A stretch of 64,000 nt of DNA, taken from positions 124,001 to 188,000 of the forward strand of contig NZ_VFPM01000001.1 of the NCBI RefSeq assembly GCF_006716675.1, written 5' to 3'. Each line of letters starts with the position of its first letter. Position 1 is the stretch's first letter. The DNA comes from Humibacillus xanthopallidus (GTDB taxonomy: Bacteria > Actinomycetota > Actinomycetes > Actinomycetales > Dermatophilaceae). Below, in pieces: positions 8,843-18,317 of this stretch. The position numbers and the translations under genes are program-made. The notes under the pieces were generated by a model. That model was not told the DNA's origin. It worked only from the letters and a program-made list of their open reading frames with translations, and did no database searches.

Positions 8843-10933
8843 ATGTCGACAGCGCGCCTGCGCCCCTTCCTGAGCCTGTGGTTCGGCAACTTCTTCGAAC
8901 CCTTCTATAGCGACGCGGAGGCCACCAAAGCGGGAATCGCGGACGCTGCCGGCCTGGGGTTCACCAGCATCAACTTGGACTCCAAGGCGTGGCGGGACTT
9001 CTTCGACCGGTACGAGGGCAAGCCCGCCAGCACCTATGTCGCCATGCAGGAACTGATGATGGACGAGGCCGCCCGTCACGGCCTCGACTACACCTGTCTG
9101 GCCCTGTACCTGTGCGGGGACAACCTCTACCCGTCCATCCGGGACGTGCCATCCGTGCGCGGGGAGGAGCCCTCGCGACCGGACGGCACCCTAATGGGCA
9201 CGTACAAGTACTGGTCGCGCGTCGCTCAGGACTCGATGGTCGAGCACGTCCGCGGACTGCTGCGCCTCTACGGGGCGGGCATGCACCGAACCCCAGAGGG
9301 CAAAGTCGTCATGCAGACGATGTTCGACCCGATTCCGAAGCCGAGCTTCGACGAGGAGGGCCGCACCAAGTACCTTTCGTGGCTCGCGACGCGCTACGAA
9401 GGCGACATCTCCACCCTGAACCAGCGGTATGCGCTGGACTCTCCGGGCTTCGACGCGCTGACCCCCCATGAGTATTGGCTGCGGCCCGAGGAGCTGAACT
9501 GGGTCGGGTGCGCACGACCGAGTGTTTCGGACTTCGCGAAGCGCACCCCTGACTTCCACCGCTGGGTGGATAACCAGACCCATCTGGCCGACGTGCTTCA
9601 GGACTACCTGCGCACGATGCGACGCCGATGGAACGAGCTCGACACCGACCTCTTCGTCGAGCCGGTGTTGCACCAGTGGGGTTACTTCTTCAACCCGCCG
9701 GGACAACCCGACTGGCAGACAGGGCAGCGGGCACTGGACGTGTACAAGAGCGCCGAGCACGTCGACGGAGCGCTGTTCATCGCTTCACCCCTCAACGCGG
9801 AGAATCGCCCGGATGCCATGGCCCTGAGCGTCGAGGCGTCCATCGCGCGTTGCGCGAACGCCGGCAGGGCGTTCACGGGCGGCCTCTACCTGGGCCGGCA
9901 CATCAACCAAGACGTCTACCGGACCGTGCCGCCGGCCGAAGCCATCGCGACCCACGTCGCCAACGGGGCCTCCCGGATCCACGCCTATGGGTATAGCGGT
10001 CTCGACGACGGGGGTGTCATGTTCCGCATGGATGAGCTATTCCGGCAGTCCTTGCGGGCGGGTAATGAGTGGGCGGCGCAGGTCATCCCGCTGCTGGACG
10101 GGCGGGAGCGTGCGAAGGAGGTTGCGATCCTGTTCCCGGCCGAGATGAGCCTGCTCGAGCCGCTCGAGGTCGACACCGACGGACGGCATCGGATGGACCT
10201 TCTCGGCTGGTACGAGCAGTTCACCGACTGCGGATGGCACGTCGACATCCTGCACCCCGACCAGGTCGTCTCCGGGGCGCTGCTGCGCGACTACCAGCAC
10301 CTCGTCATGCCGACCAACTCCCTCTACGACCTCGCCGACGACGCGACCAGAGAGGCGCTCGAGGCTTCGGTGCGGGCGTTCGTGGAGGGCGGCGGAACGG
10401 CGTTGCACGGGCCTGGCTGCAAGCTGGCGCAGAGTGCGCTGGGCGTCATCGAGCAGGAGCACCCGTTCGACTGCATAGCGTGGCGCGAGGACGTGATCCC
10501 GCACGGCTGGTCGACGGTGTCGTTCGAGACCGGCACCGCCCTTGGGCGGTTCATCCAGTCCGGCGCCAGCGCCATCTCCGAGCACACCATCGGTCAAGGG
10601 CGCGTCTACTCCTTCGGCTTCCAGTGCGGGTACTCCTACAGCCGCGCGTCGATGCCCATCGTTCCCCCTGAGTACGGCAAGCGCGAGATGCATCCCGTGG
10701 TCTTGCTCGAGCAGACACCGGTGGAGCTCCTGGTGGGCCGCTCCCCTCTTATGACGATCGCACCGCTCAAGGGGGTGGAGTTCGCCCGGTTCGGCAACCA
10801 GCTTCTGGTCACGAATCATCGCGCGAGCCCGATCGACATCAGCGCCATTGCGGCCAGCCGTGCGATCGCGCAGACCCCGTCGGGGCCCGGACTTCTCGCC
10901 GGACATGCCGCTGTTTACCTCGAGCTTGCCTAG
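8843..10933 (+). CDS. Putative glycoside hydrolase, GH42-like with beta-galactosidase trimerisation-type domain
   Basis: 696 residues from the ATG at 8843 with AAGGA at 8832-8836; the open frame continues upstream to 8156 but through the IS3 remnant and the operator, so that extension is rejected. There is no signal peptide, so it is probably cytoplasmic. The N-terminal half is TIM-barrel-like, with GH42-style sequence (YEGDISTLNQRY near residue 183; MRRRWNELDTDLFVEPVLHQWGYFF). The middle (about 400-570) resembles the trimerisation/glutamine-amidotransferase-like domain: VAILFPAEMSLLEP, WYEQFTDCGWHVDILHPDQV, HLVMPTNSLYDL, FVEGGGTALHG. The overall family assignment is tentative and the catalytic glutamates are not assigned. 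Its likely job is cleaving imported oligosaccharide. Confidence 0.6.
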   Translation: MSTARLRPFLSLWFGNFFEPFYSDAEATKAGIADAAGLGFTSINLDSKAWRDFFDRYEGKPASTYVAMQELMMDEAARHGLDYTCLALYLCGDNLYPSIRDVPSVRGEEPSRPDGTLMGTYKYWSRVAQDSMVEHVRGLLRLYGAGMHRTPEGKVVMQTMFDPIPKPSFDEEGRTKYLSWLATRYEGDISTLNQRYALDSPGFDALTPHEYWLRPEELNWVGCARPSVSDFAKRTPDFHRWVDNQTHLADVLQDYLRTMRRRWNELDTDLFVEPVLHQWGYFFNPPGQPDWQTGQRALDVYKSAEHVDGALFIASPLNAENRPDAMALSVEASIARCANAGRAFTGGLYLGRHINQDVYRTVPPAEAIATHVANGASRIHAYGYSGLDDGGVMFRMDELFRQSLRAGNEWAAQVIPLLDGRERAKEVAILFPAEMSLLEPLEVDTDGRHRMDLLGWYEQFTDCGWHVDILHPDQVVSGALLRDYQHLVMPTNSLYDLADDATREALEASVRAFVEGGGTALHGPGCKLAQSALGVIEQEHPFDCIAWREDVIPHGWSTVSFETGTALGRFIQSGASAISEHTIGQGRVYSFGFQCGYSYSRASMPIVPPEYGKREMHPVVLLEQTPVELLVGRSPLMTIAPLKGVEFARFGNQLLVTNHRASPIDISAIAASRAIAQTPSGPGLLAGHAAVYLELA

Positions 10934-10984
10934 AGGGCTCGCTCCCCGGATGCCACGGACACGGCAAGCTGCAGCACGCAGGCG

Positions 10985-11170
10985 CGCGTCGTGACTCGGA
11001 CGCGCTCGTTGTGGAGACGGGGTACTGCTTCAACCTCGACGGCGCGGCCGTTTACCTATCGCTCGCCTCGATCTACATCGCGCAAGCGACGAACACCGAG
11101 CTGTCCGTCGGGCAGCAACTCGGCCTGCTCGCCGTCATGCTCCTCACGTCCAAGGGAGTGGCCAGCGACG
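10985..11170 (+). pseudogene. Dicarboxylate/sodium symporter (DctA/GltP-type) fragment
   Basis: In the frame starting at 11011 the translation ETGYCFNLDGAAVYLSLASI, then YIAQATNTELSVGQQLGLLA and VMLLTSKGVAS matches the conserved core of DAACS transporters (TGYSFNLDGT...IAQATN...LLTSKG). Similarity starts abruptly near 11005 and stops near 11170, where the TGSGF segment should follow. Only about 50 of roughly 430 residues remain, so it is non-functional. The rest of 10934-11465 shows no other recognisable gene. Confidence 0.75.
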
Positions 11171-11465
11171 CCGGCCGGCTCGCGCCGGTCGAGTCGCCGA
11201 GCGGGTTGGGAGTGGCCCTGCGCCGTGCCATGAGCAGGGATGGGGCCGGGTGGTCCTCGCCTTGCGCGGCAATAAGAGCACCGACGGTGGCGTGACCCTC
11301 CTGACGACTGTCGGAGCCGAGCTCCCGACCGACTCAGCGGAACTCGGGCAGCAGGTCTGGTGTGATCTCCGTCTATGACCGCGTAGGCGTGGCTTCCCCG
11401 CCAGCCGCACCGGGACCACGCGGTAACCGCCGGCTCCGCTCAGCATGCCCTGCGCTTCGGTACGG

Positions 11466-11501
11466 CCCCGCGGGGGACCCCCATGGGAGCCTCCCGCGGG
11501 G
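11466..11501. terminator. Terminator-like hairpin after the 979-residue secreted protein gene
   Basis: CCCCGCGGG (11466-11474) pairs with CCCGCGGGG (11493-11501). It lies 9 bases beyond the stop at 11510 of the minus-strand gene. Confidence 0.55.
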
Positions 11502-11509
11502 GCTGGCGC

Positions 11510-14449
11510 TTACGCAGGGGCTCGCGAGCTCGGGTCGAACAGGACGACTGTCTCCCCAGGCGCGACATACCGTTGCTGCTGCAGGGTGACGCGGGCCCCG
11601 GTGGCGCAGTCGATGCCTGAGCCGGACGCTTGGGCTCGCCACGCGAATGTCTGGTCCGACGTGGTGTTCATCGCGATGTGGTATCCGGCATAGGACAGCG
11701 AGTAGAAGGGTGCCCTGCCGACCCCGATCGACTCGACGCCAACTCCTGTCGCGCCGAGCGCGGGGTCCATGTCGCTGGGGGTGTGCGCGACGGGAAGCCG
11801 CTCGCCCGCGAAAGCCTGGTGAAGGGTCGGCCCGGAAGGAGCCCAGCCGCCCGGCACGAGGGTGTTGCCGTCGCTGTCGTTGATCGCGTAGTCCCAGCAG
11901 ACCCAGTCCTGCACGGTGAACGTGCCGACGGGCGGGGTCGACCCGAAGTCGACGTCACACCGGATGGTCGCGCTGCGCTCGAGGTCGGGACGGAGCAAGT
12001 GGACGCGCGACCAACGGTTGACGGCCTGCCGCGCCCGCCAGTACAGCGAGACGTAAAGCAGCTCGTCGCCTCGCTTGAGCGCAATCACGCCGTCGAGCTC
12101 GTCGGTGAAGAGGAAGTCGGGCTGGTTCCAGCCTCCCGGCAGGCGCGCGGGACTGGTCGCCTGCCGCAGAAACGTGGGCAGATCCTTGGTGATGAATTTG
12201 CTGGCGGTCAGGCCGATGCGTGAGGACAGGTCGGTGTGCAACAGCTCCAGCATCGGGCCGAGCTGGCCGTCTGCCACGAGCTCCTGCGTCCACCCGACCA
12301 GCTCAGGGGTGGGGAACGTTGCCGCAAGCTGCATCGGGTTGATGTCCTTGTCCACCGGCACCGCGTAGTCGGCCTCGCCGGGGTAGTGCTCGTTGCGCCA
12401 GCCGATAATTGTCTCCAGCTTCATGACGCGATTGCCGTCGGTGTCCGCACCCTCGTGGCGGAACCATCCCCGAGCGGTGAGGACCTTCAGGATCTGCTTG
12501 CGCAGGATCTCGTCGGTGGCGGAGATCGCCCCGGTCGTGACTGCCTCGTAGATCGAGGTGAGCAGGTCGGCCAGGATCTCGCCGTAGCCGCCGACGTACC
12601 CGAGCTCCCGGCTCAGGCCTTTGGGGGTGTAAAGGTAGTAGTGGTGGCCTAGCTTCCACTTCTTTGACCCGTCTGCAAACTCACCAGAGCTCAAGGGGGT
12701 CAGGCCGACCGCCTCGTACAGCCATTCACGGGCCTGCGGTTCGGGCCAGGCGTCGGTCGGCGACAGGAGCGTGAGCGCCTTGTTGCACAGGTAGATGCCG
12801 AGGCTGGTGAACTGGACCTGGTTCGTATAGTGACGCTGGTTCTGGCGCCAGTGGTCGCGGCTGGCGAGGAGCATCTCGCGGTATGCGCTGCGTCGGCTGG
12901 GCAACCCGTCGGCCTTGGGCGGATCCCCGGCGGTCTGGATCAGGTCGACGTCGTCGAACCAGGCCGTCCCTTCACCGCGGACGCGAAGGTCGATGCGCAC
13001 GCTCGTCGCGTCGGAAGGGACCGTGACATCCGCGATGATCTGGGTCCAGTCCTGGCTGCCCCTGAGGTTCCCGAACTTCTGATCGGCCTTGGCGGCGCCG
13101 GCGGCGGTGTAGAAGATGACGTCCAGGTAGGCGCCGTCGATGCCTGAGAGGTTCTCCGTCCGACACCAAGCCGACACCCGGTAGGTACCGGAGCCGACGA
13201 GCGGTCGGTACTTGCCGTTCAGGCTGACGCCAACCGTGCTTCCCGACGTCCCGTTCGGGTTCGCGACCACTTTCAAGGACGCCGTGCCGCTATGCCGGGC
13301 CTGGGTGTCGACCTCTTGGGTGCCAGTGCTTCCGCTGCCCCACGTCGACCTCGCCCACCCGACGAGTCCAACTTCAAATCCTGGGTTGGTGACCGCGGTC
13401 GACCCTTGGGAAACAGGCCGGTCGAGCAGCGGTTCGATGTCGGCCCAGAGCCGGTCAATGGCTTGGCCAACGCGCCCGAAACCGAGCCACTGCTGTCCTG
13501 ATGAGGTGAGCAGGGTGGAGTCCTTCTTCCACGCCAGGTAGTAGGCGTCGATCGCTTCGGCGACCTTCGTGACCGCTCGCGGCTGATGGTAGGCGGGACC
13601 GTCTGGCCACTCGTAGCCGTGCACGAGCGTCATCCAAGCCCACGGGTCCATCGTTGAGGGTGGGGTGGCGTCCAGCAGCGCGGCCTGGTCGTTGAGGACA
13701 CGGTCACGGACGAGCTGGATCGCGGCCGCCGAGTCGTCGGCCCGCTTGCCGAGCCCCGCACCCGGTCCGAACTCGTCGTCCTGACCCGGGGTGAAATACG
13801 GGTCGGTGTGCGTGTAGGCCGCGTAGATGGGCCGCGTGGCGTGGGTCATGGGCTTGTAGAACGCCTGAGCGCTCCCGCCGTAGGCCCAGATCCGTCCCAT
13901 GGCGCGGATCTCGACCTCGAGGCTCTGACGCCCTTCGGTCATCCGCTCGGGCAGCGGGATCGTGTGCAGGAAGAAGTGGCCGGCGATGCGGGGGCTGAGG
14001 CTCATCTGGTCGAGGTTGTCGACGGGTCCTTGGTCGAACCAGCCGACGATCTTGCCTCCCACGAAGAGCTGAAGGCGCCACTCGTCGTTGAGGTCGGCCC
14101 AGTCCTCACCCCAGAGCTTGATGGACAGGTAGGTCGTCTGCTGGGGGTGGACCTTCATGGTGAAGGACATGGTGCCGCCCCACATGTCGGCGGGGTCGTT
14201 GGCGCCAAGGACGCGAGCGGTCTGGCCGACTGCCCCTGTCATGCAGCTGGTGAGGGTGCCTGTGAGCTGGTGCGCCGCCTCGGAGGCAGGCGTGCCGAAG
14301 ACGAGACGGTCCCGGGCGGCCGAGGCAGCGCCGTCTGCAGGTCCCGCTGTCCCCGCCGATGCCGGCTCGCCCGTGACGGCCCACAGGTAGGCGCCCGCGG
14401 CGCCAACGGCCCCGTACTTCATGATCTGTCGCCGGCTGAACTCAGCCAT
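11510..14449 (-). CDS. TAT-secreted protein with internal carbohydrate-binding domain, function unknown
   Basis: 979 residues from the ATG at 14449, preceded by an AAAGGAG ribosome-binding site; the longer reading to 14623 has no support. The N-terminus is a TAT signal (SRRQIMKYGAVGAAGAYLW). Residues about 355-505 read as a jelly-roll carbohydrate-binding module of the CBM4/9 type (TNPGFEVGLVGW ... GTASLKV ... YRVSAWCRT ... GTAWFDDVDLI). The flanking helical parts (for example SLGIYLCNKALTLLSPTDAW, GYVGGYGEILADLLTSIYEA) would suit an alpha/alpha-toroid enzyme, and the C-terminus is beta-rich. I do not recognise the catalytic family. It follows the alginate-lyase-like gene on the same strand, separated by a terminator hairpin and a palindrome. 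Probable role: extracellular polysaccharide degradation. Confidence 0.6.
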   Translation of the reverse strand: MAEFSRRQIMKYGAVGAAGAYLWAVTGEPASAGTAGPADGAASAARDRLVFGTPASEAAHQLTGTLTSCMTGAVGQTARVLGANDPADMWGGTMSFTMKVHPQQTTYLSIKLWGEDWADLNDEWRLQLFVGGKIVGWFDQGPVDNLDQMSLSPRIAGHFFLHTIPLPERMTEGRQSLEVEIRAMGRIWAYGGSAQAFYKPMTHATRPIYAAYTHTDPYFTPGQDDEFGPGAGLGKRADDSAAAIQLVRDRVLNDQAALLDATPPSTMDPWAWMTLVHGYEWPDGPAYHQPRAVTKVAEAIDAYYLAWKKDSTLLTSSGQQWLGFGRVGQAIDRLWADIEPLLDRPVSQGSTAVTNPGFEVGLVGWARSTWGSGSTGTQEVDTQARHSGTASLKVVANPNGTSGSTVGVSLNGKYRPLVGSGTYRVSAWCRTENLSGIDGAYLDVIFYTAAGAAKADQKFGNLRGSQDWTQIIADVTVPSDATSVRIDLRVRGEGTAWFDDVDLIQTAGDPPKADGLPSRRSAYREMLLASRDHWRQNQRHYTNQVQFTSLGIYLCNKALTLLSPTDAWPEPQAREWLYEAVGLTPLSSGEFADGSKKWKLGHHYYLYTPKGLSRELGYVGGYGEILADLLTSIYEAVTTGAISATDEILRKQILKVLTARGWFRHEGADTDGNRVMKLETIIGWRNEHYPGEADYAVPVDKDINPMQLAATFPTPELVGWTQELVADGQLGPMLELLHTDLSSRIGLTASKFITKDLPTFLRQATSPARLPGGWNQPDFLFTDELDGVIALKRGDELLYVSLYWRARQAVNRWSRVHLLRPDLERSATIRCDVDFGSTPPVGTFTVQDWVCWDYAINDSDGNTLVPGGWAPSGPTLHQAFAGERLPVAHTPSDMDPALGATGVGVESIGVGRAPFYSLSYAGYHIAMNTTSDQTFAWRAQASGSGIDCATGARVTLQQQRYVAPGETVVLFDPSSRAPA

Positions 14450-14674
14450 GTGTGGTCTCCTTTGTCCACTCCCCGGCACCGTTCGCACCTGGGGTACTGC
14501 CAGCGCTGCGAACAGCGCGCTTGTCGTGCACCTTGATGTCGCCGATAACCGGCGGCGCTTGCTGACGCTGCCGCACTCTCCAGATCTCAGATCCGGTTGA
14601 ATGGCCATCGCCAGGTCGCGCAAACGCCTGCGTTCACCAAGCGCGCGTCCGCGCTACTTCAGCGTCGACGCGCA

Positions 14675-14690
14675 AATGCGAAGGTTTTCG
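14675..14690. promoter_or_regulatory. Palindrome upstream of the 979-residue secreted protein gene
   Basis: TGCGAAGGTTTTCGCA: inverted TGCGAA/TTCGCA with a 4-base centre, 226 bases upstream of the start at 14449. It differs from the LacI-type sites. It may be an operator; this is weak evidence from symmetry alone. Confidence 0.3.
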
Positions 14691-14728
14691 CAAGCCGGTG
14701 GCATGGTGGGGCCGCCCGGTCTACGTCG

Positions 14729-14766
14729 GGAACGGCCGCCCCGGATGGGTGCGGAGCGGCCGTTCC
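14729..14766 (-). terminator. Terminator hairpin of the alginate-lyase-like gene
   Basis: A perfect 11-bp stem, GGAACGGCCGC (14729-14739) with GCGGCCGTTCC (14756-14766), 20 bases past the stop at 14786. Confidence 0.75.
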
Positions 14767-14785
14767 GTTTCGCGTGCCTGCTCGG

Positions 14786-17545
14786 TCAGCCGACGGCGAC
14801 GCTCACCGACTTTCGCGTGACGTCGTGGCCGTCGTCGCCGACCAGGACGATCGACTGGTCACCGCTGTCGCGAGGGGTCCACACGATGACGTTACGGTCG
14901 AGCCGTGCCCCCGGCGGCAGGGTCTCAGCGGTGATCTTCACCGCGTTCCCGTCCGCGTCGTAGGCCGACACCGGGATGCGAACCTCTGAACCGGCCTGCA
15001 CCAAGTCGGGGACCTGCACCGTGAGCTGTGGCGGCTCGGCGTTCACCGGGTCGGCTTGCACCTGCTTGAGGACCAGCGGGGCATCCACCGTAATGAAGAG
15101 CAGGTGCGCTCGCTTCGGCGATGGCATGAGCGGCAGCCTTGCAGTCCTCAGCTGTCCGTCAGGCGAGGCCGGCAGCACGCCGACAGCGATCGGGTCCGAC
15201 GTCATCGTGTCGGAGTGGACCGTGACCGAGACCGGTCCTGCGCTGCGGTACCGCAGCGCCAAGGTCTGTGCGCCAGACTTGAACTCGACGGGCGGAAGCG
15301 CGATCGCGCTCTGTCCTTGTACGAGAAGCGCGGACTCGGCGCCCAGGACGGTCGAGTGACCCTCGGGGGTACCCATCACGGCCGTTGCGGGAGTAGCGAC
15401 GTAGGGGTCGACGCCTTCGGTCCAGCGGACCGTGCCCAGCGAGACGTCCGCGCCGCCAGTCTGCACGAGGTAGACGTCCTTTCGGCCGACCACGGCCCGC
15501 GCCTCCTGCGCGCGCTGCACCGGCAGCCACACGCCACCGGTGTCCGGCAGTGCGTACGTTGCCACGGCCGGTCCGTCCGGGGACCCGGTGCGCAGCTCGA
15601 GAGTGGCCGGGCCGGTGGTTCGGACCTTGGCCGTGAAGGACTGGGCGCCGTTGTCGAAGTCCAGGTCGCGCCAACCGATGGAGGCGCCCGCTGGGAGGGT
15701 GACAGACTTGTCAGGACCGGGCTTCGTCCCCTGCTGGGCGGGGGCGGCGGCCGCCACGTTGTCCAGCTGCGCGGACCCGGACGCGACCTTGATCCAGTCA
15801 ACCGCGCCCTGCCAGTGGTACACGTTGTTCGACCCAGTGAACGTGAGCACGATGGTGTGCTTGCCCGTCATCGGCCGTGTGAGCCGTGTCGCGGTCGTCT
15901 GGAAGATCGTGTACCACCCTGTCGGGGCGATCGTGGCGTTACCGATGAGCTCGCCGGTGGGCGAGTCAAGGTGGACGGCCACCTGGGTCGGCACGGTTGT
16001 GCTCGCCCCACCACGCAGCAGGAACGTGTCCCGCGGAACGTCACCGAAGTCGAAGTTCGCATACTTGATCCACCCGCCCTGCTGGATGTCGCGCACGATG
16101 AGTCGCGACCCGTCGGCGTCGACCCAGGGGTCGTTGCGGACGTCGTTCTTGCCTGAGGTCTCCGTCCAGTCGGCAGCGGCGACTCGCTCGAAGGAGGGGT
16201 CCGGGCCGTAGTTGCCGTTGGGCGCCGGCGGACCGGCGGGCTTCCCCGATGATGCTGCGGCGGCCGGCGTCCAGAGCAGGTCGTTCCAGTCCGAGCCGAT
16301 CTGCTTGGCCATCGCGGACAGGTTCGGCATGTCCTTGTCGGCCACGCCGAGCTCGTAGTGGTAGTGGTTGTAGATCAAGGCCTTCAAAGGCGAGTTGACG
16401 TTGAACTCGCTGAGCTTGCCGGTGAATTCACCGCGGGTGGTGGGCGACACCTGCTTGTAGAGGGTCGTGGGGTTGAGCTGGTGGGGCGTCCACGGGACGT
16501 CGTAGCCCAGGTTGTACTTGGCGAAGAACTCCGCGCCCGAGAGCAGCCTGTTGTTGCGGTAGGCGAACAGGTCGGTCCCCAAGTCCCCGAGGTTGCCCTC
16601 GCGGGACTGGATCCACGTGGTCTGCGCGATCTCGGCCAGCGTCGTCAGGTCTCCGTGGGCGTGCGGCTGGTCGCGACCCATCTCATTGAGCTGGCCGTTG
16701 TCCCTGATCTGACGGTCCAGTGAGAAGTCCTGCCCAGGGACGGGATTCGTCCCGACGGTGGCACGGTTCAGGTACTTCGCGAAGAGCGCCTTGTCGTCGA
16801 GGAAGACGGCCGCGGCGAACAGGGCAATGTGCCCGTAGCCGGCCTGGTTCTGGAACATGTCGTCGCGGTCGACGCCGACGGGCGGCGGTGATGCCACGAT
16901 GCGCAGCAGGTGGCTGAATGCGGCCGTGTCCGCGTCGGTCCAGCCGGATCCCTCCGTGTACCTGAGGATCTCGGCGGCGCTGGCCATCCGTGCAACACCT
17001 GGGGCGGCATGGATGAACTCGGTCAGGTTGGTCAGCTTGGCGGACCACTGGCGGATGATGTCGAGTGCCTTGTCCCGGTAGGCTGGATTGCCGGTGACAT
17101 ACCACTCCAACGCGTTCGCGTGGGCCGCGAAGCCGTCAGTGCCGATGGTGTACTCGATAGGCCGGTTGAACCCCTCGACGACCGCCAGCGGCCCCTGAAG
17201 CCGGTAGTCGCTGCTCGCGCGCGGATCCTCCCGCACCTGCTCGTAGGCGCTACGCCAGGGTTCGACGCCCTTCTGCACCATGTCCCGCATGAGGTTGAGC
17301 TCGTCGCGAGAGCTGACGATCCCCGGGTGCGCGAAGCCTGCGGCGCTGATGACAGTGCCTTGGCCGCGACCGATGTCCGGATCGACGATCGCGGAACTCC
17401 CGACCGTCGAGGCGACCAGGCCATCTACGCCTGAACTCGCGGCTTGCGCGCGGTCGACCGAGCCAGCGCTTACCAGCGCGAACGCCAGTGTGGCGGTGAA
17501 GAGAGTTGTGAGAAGCCGACGCCGGCTACTCAGTGAAACGTGCAT
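14786..17545 (-). CDS. Secreted alginate-lyase-family enzyme with CBM6-like modules
   Basis: 919 residues from the ATG at 17545, preceded by AGGAGATCGCA; the frame extends to 17638 without a better start. A Sec signal peptide (SSRRRLLTTLFTATLAFALVSAG, cleavage after AQA) precedes an alpha-helical toroid domain at about 60-400 with the alginate-lyase-like stretches HPGIVSSRDELNLMRDMVQ, QNQAGYGHIALFAAAVF and RDNGQLNEMGRDQPHAHG. Residues about 447-587 and 615-712 look like CBM6-type beta-sandwiches (GGWIKYANFDFGDVPRD; HWQGAVDWIKV). Residues 838-919 form an Ig-like repeat. It should cleave a uronate-containing polysaccharide outside the cell, though the true substrate is unknown. Operator-like site 8 lies upstream. 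Confidence 0.8.
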   Translation of the reverse strand: MHVSLSSRRRLLTTLFTATLAFALVSAGSVDRAQAASSGVDGLVASTVGSSAIVDPDIGRGQGTVISAAGFAHPGIVSSRDELNLMRDMVQKGVEPWRSAYEQVREDPRASSDYRLQGPLAVVEGFNRPIEYTIGTDGFAAHANALEWYVTGNPAYRDKALDIIRQWSAKLTNLTEFIHAAPGVARMASAAEILRYTEGSGWTDADTAAFSHLLRIVASPPPVGVDRDDMFQNQAGYGHIALFAAAVFLDDKALFAKYLNRATVGTNPVPGQDFSLDRQIRDNGQLNEMGRDQPHAHGDLTTLAEIAQTTWIQSREGNLGDLGTDLFAYRNNRLLSGAEFFAKYNLGYDVPWTPHQLNPTTLYKQVSPTTRGEFTGKLSEFNVNSPLKALIYNHYHYELGVADKDMPNLSAMAKQIGSDWNDLLWTPAAAASSGKPAGPPAPNGNYGPDPSFERVAAADWTETSGKNDVRNDPWVDADGSRLIVRDIQQGGWIKYANFDFGDVPRDTFLLRGGASTTVPTQVAVHLDSPTGELIGNATIAPTGWYTIFQTTATRLTRPMTGKHTIVLTFTGSNNVYHWQGAVDWIKVASGSAQLDNVAAAAPAQQGTKPGPDKSVTLPAGASIGWRDLDFDNGAQSFTAKVRTTGPATLELRTGSPDGPAVATYALPDTGGVWLPVQRAQEARAVVGRKDVYLVQTGGADVSLGTVRWTEGVDPYVATPATAVMGTPEGHSTVLGAESALLVQGQSAIALPPVEFKSGAQTLALRYRSAGPVSVTVHSDTMTSDPIAVGVLPASPDGQLRTARLPLMPSPKRAHLLFITVDAPLVLKQVQADPVNAEPPQLTVQVPDLVQAGSEVRIPVSAYDADGNAVKITAETLPPGARLDRNVIVWTPRDSGDQSIVLVGDDGHDVTRKSVSVAVG

Positions 17546-17712
17546 TGCGATCTCCTGTGACCTTCTCAATGTGGCGGTTGCCCTCGCGCGTGACGTGAGC
17601 TTCTGAGGGTCGGGCCTCTGATACAGCCAGCCGACCACTAGGGCCGCGCCTCGTTCGCCGATTCCTCTGTGCCAGTTGGCCCCAGAGTTGTTCTGCTCAG
17701 ATATTCGCTTGC

Positions 17713-17726
17713 GGAATGCGCTTTCC
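17713..17726. promoter_or_regulatory. LacI-type operator-like site 8
   Basis: GGAATGCGCTTTCC in the divergent region between the alginate-lyase-like gene and the GH97 gene. Between this site and site 9 (17727-18286) no gene is supported. Confidence 0.6.
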
Positions 17727-18286
17727 AGCCTACGGCGTGATCACCATACTGGCGCGGTTGTCCAAGATCAACCCCTTGGCCGAAGCGACTGTCGTGGCAC
17801 CCGGTCGAAAGTTGAGGCTGCCCGGCATTCGTCGTCCAGGCGGGGCGGCGCCGGGAGCCCGCCCTGGTCCTGCGAAGCAAAGGCCGGCCAAGGGCGACCG
17901 CCGCGTGACGGCGGCACTCGGCTCAGCAGGTCACGCATGTGCCCGCTCATGCAACCGGCAACCGCCTCCAACTCTTCGAGCGACATCGCCGAGCTTCACC
18001 CCATCCATCCCCCCGGCACCACATGCTCACCGGAGCCCAGGCGAGCTCAACAGGACGGAGGGGCTCTATGCCGCCGTACTCGGGCGGGGCCCCGTGCACG
18101 TAGACCTGTTCATGGCGGACATGAGCTTCACCAACCTCTGGGCTGGGGCCTCAGGCAGCTCGAGCCAAAGGACGCGGGGCCCATCACATGGGTCCTCAAC
18201 GGTGGCAAACCGCACGTACGGCGCCAGAGATACCGGGTGGAGGCCCAGGTCTCGACACATTCGCGCCGAAGACCTACCATGTTTGC

Positions 18287-18300
18287 GGTAAACGCTTTCC
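18287..18300. promoter_or_regulatory. LacI-type operator-like site 9
   Basis: GGTAAACGCTTTCC just 17 bases upstream of the GH97 start at 18318, close to the ribosome-binding site, so binding would directly block transcription. Confidence 0.6.
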
Positions 18301-18317
18301 AGCATAGGAGTCGACTG

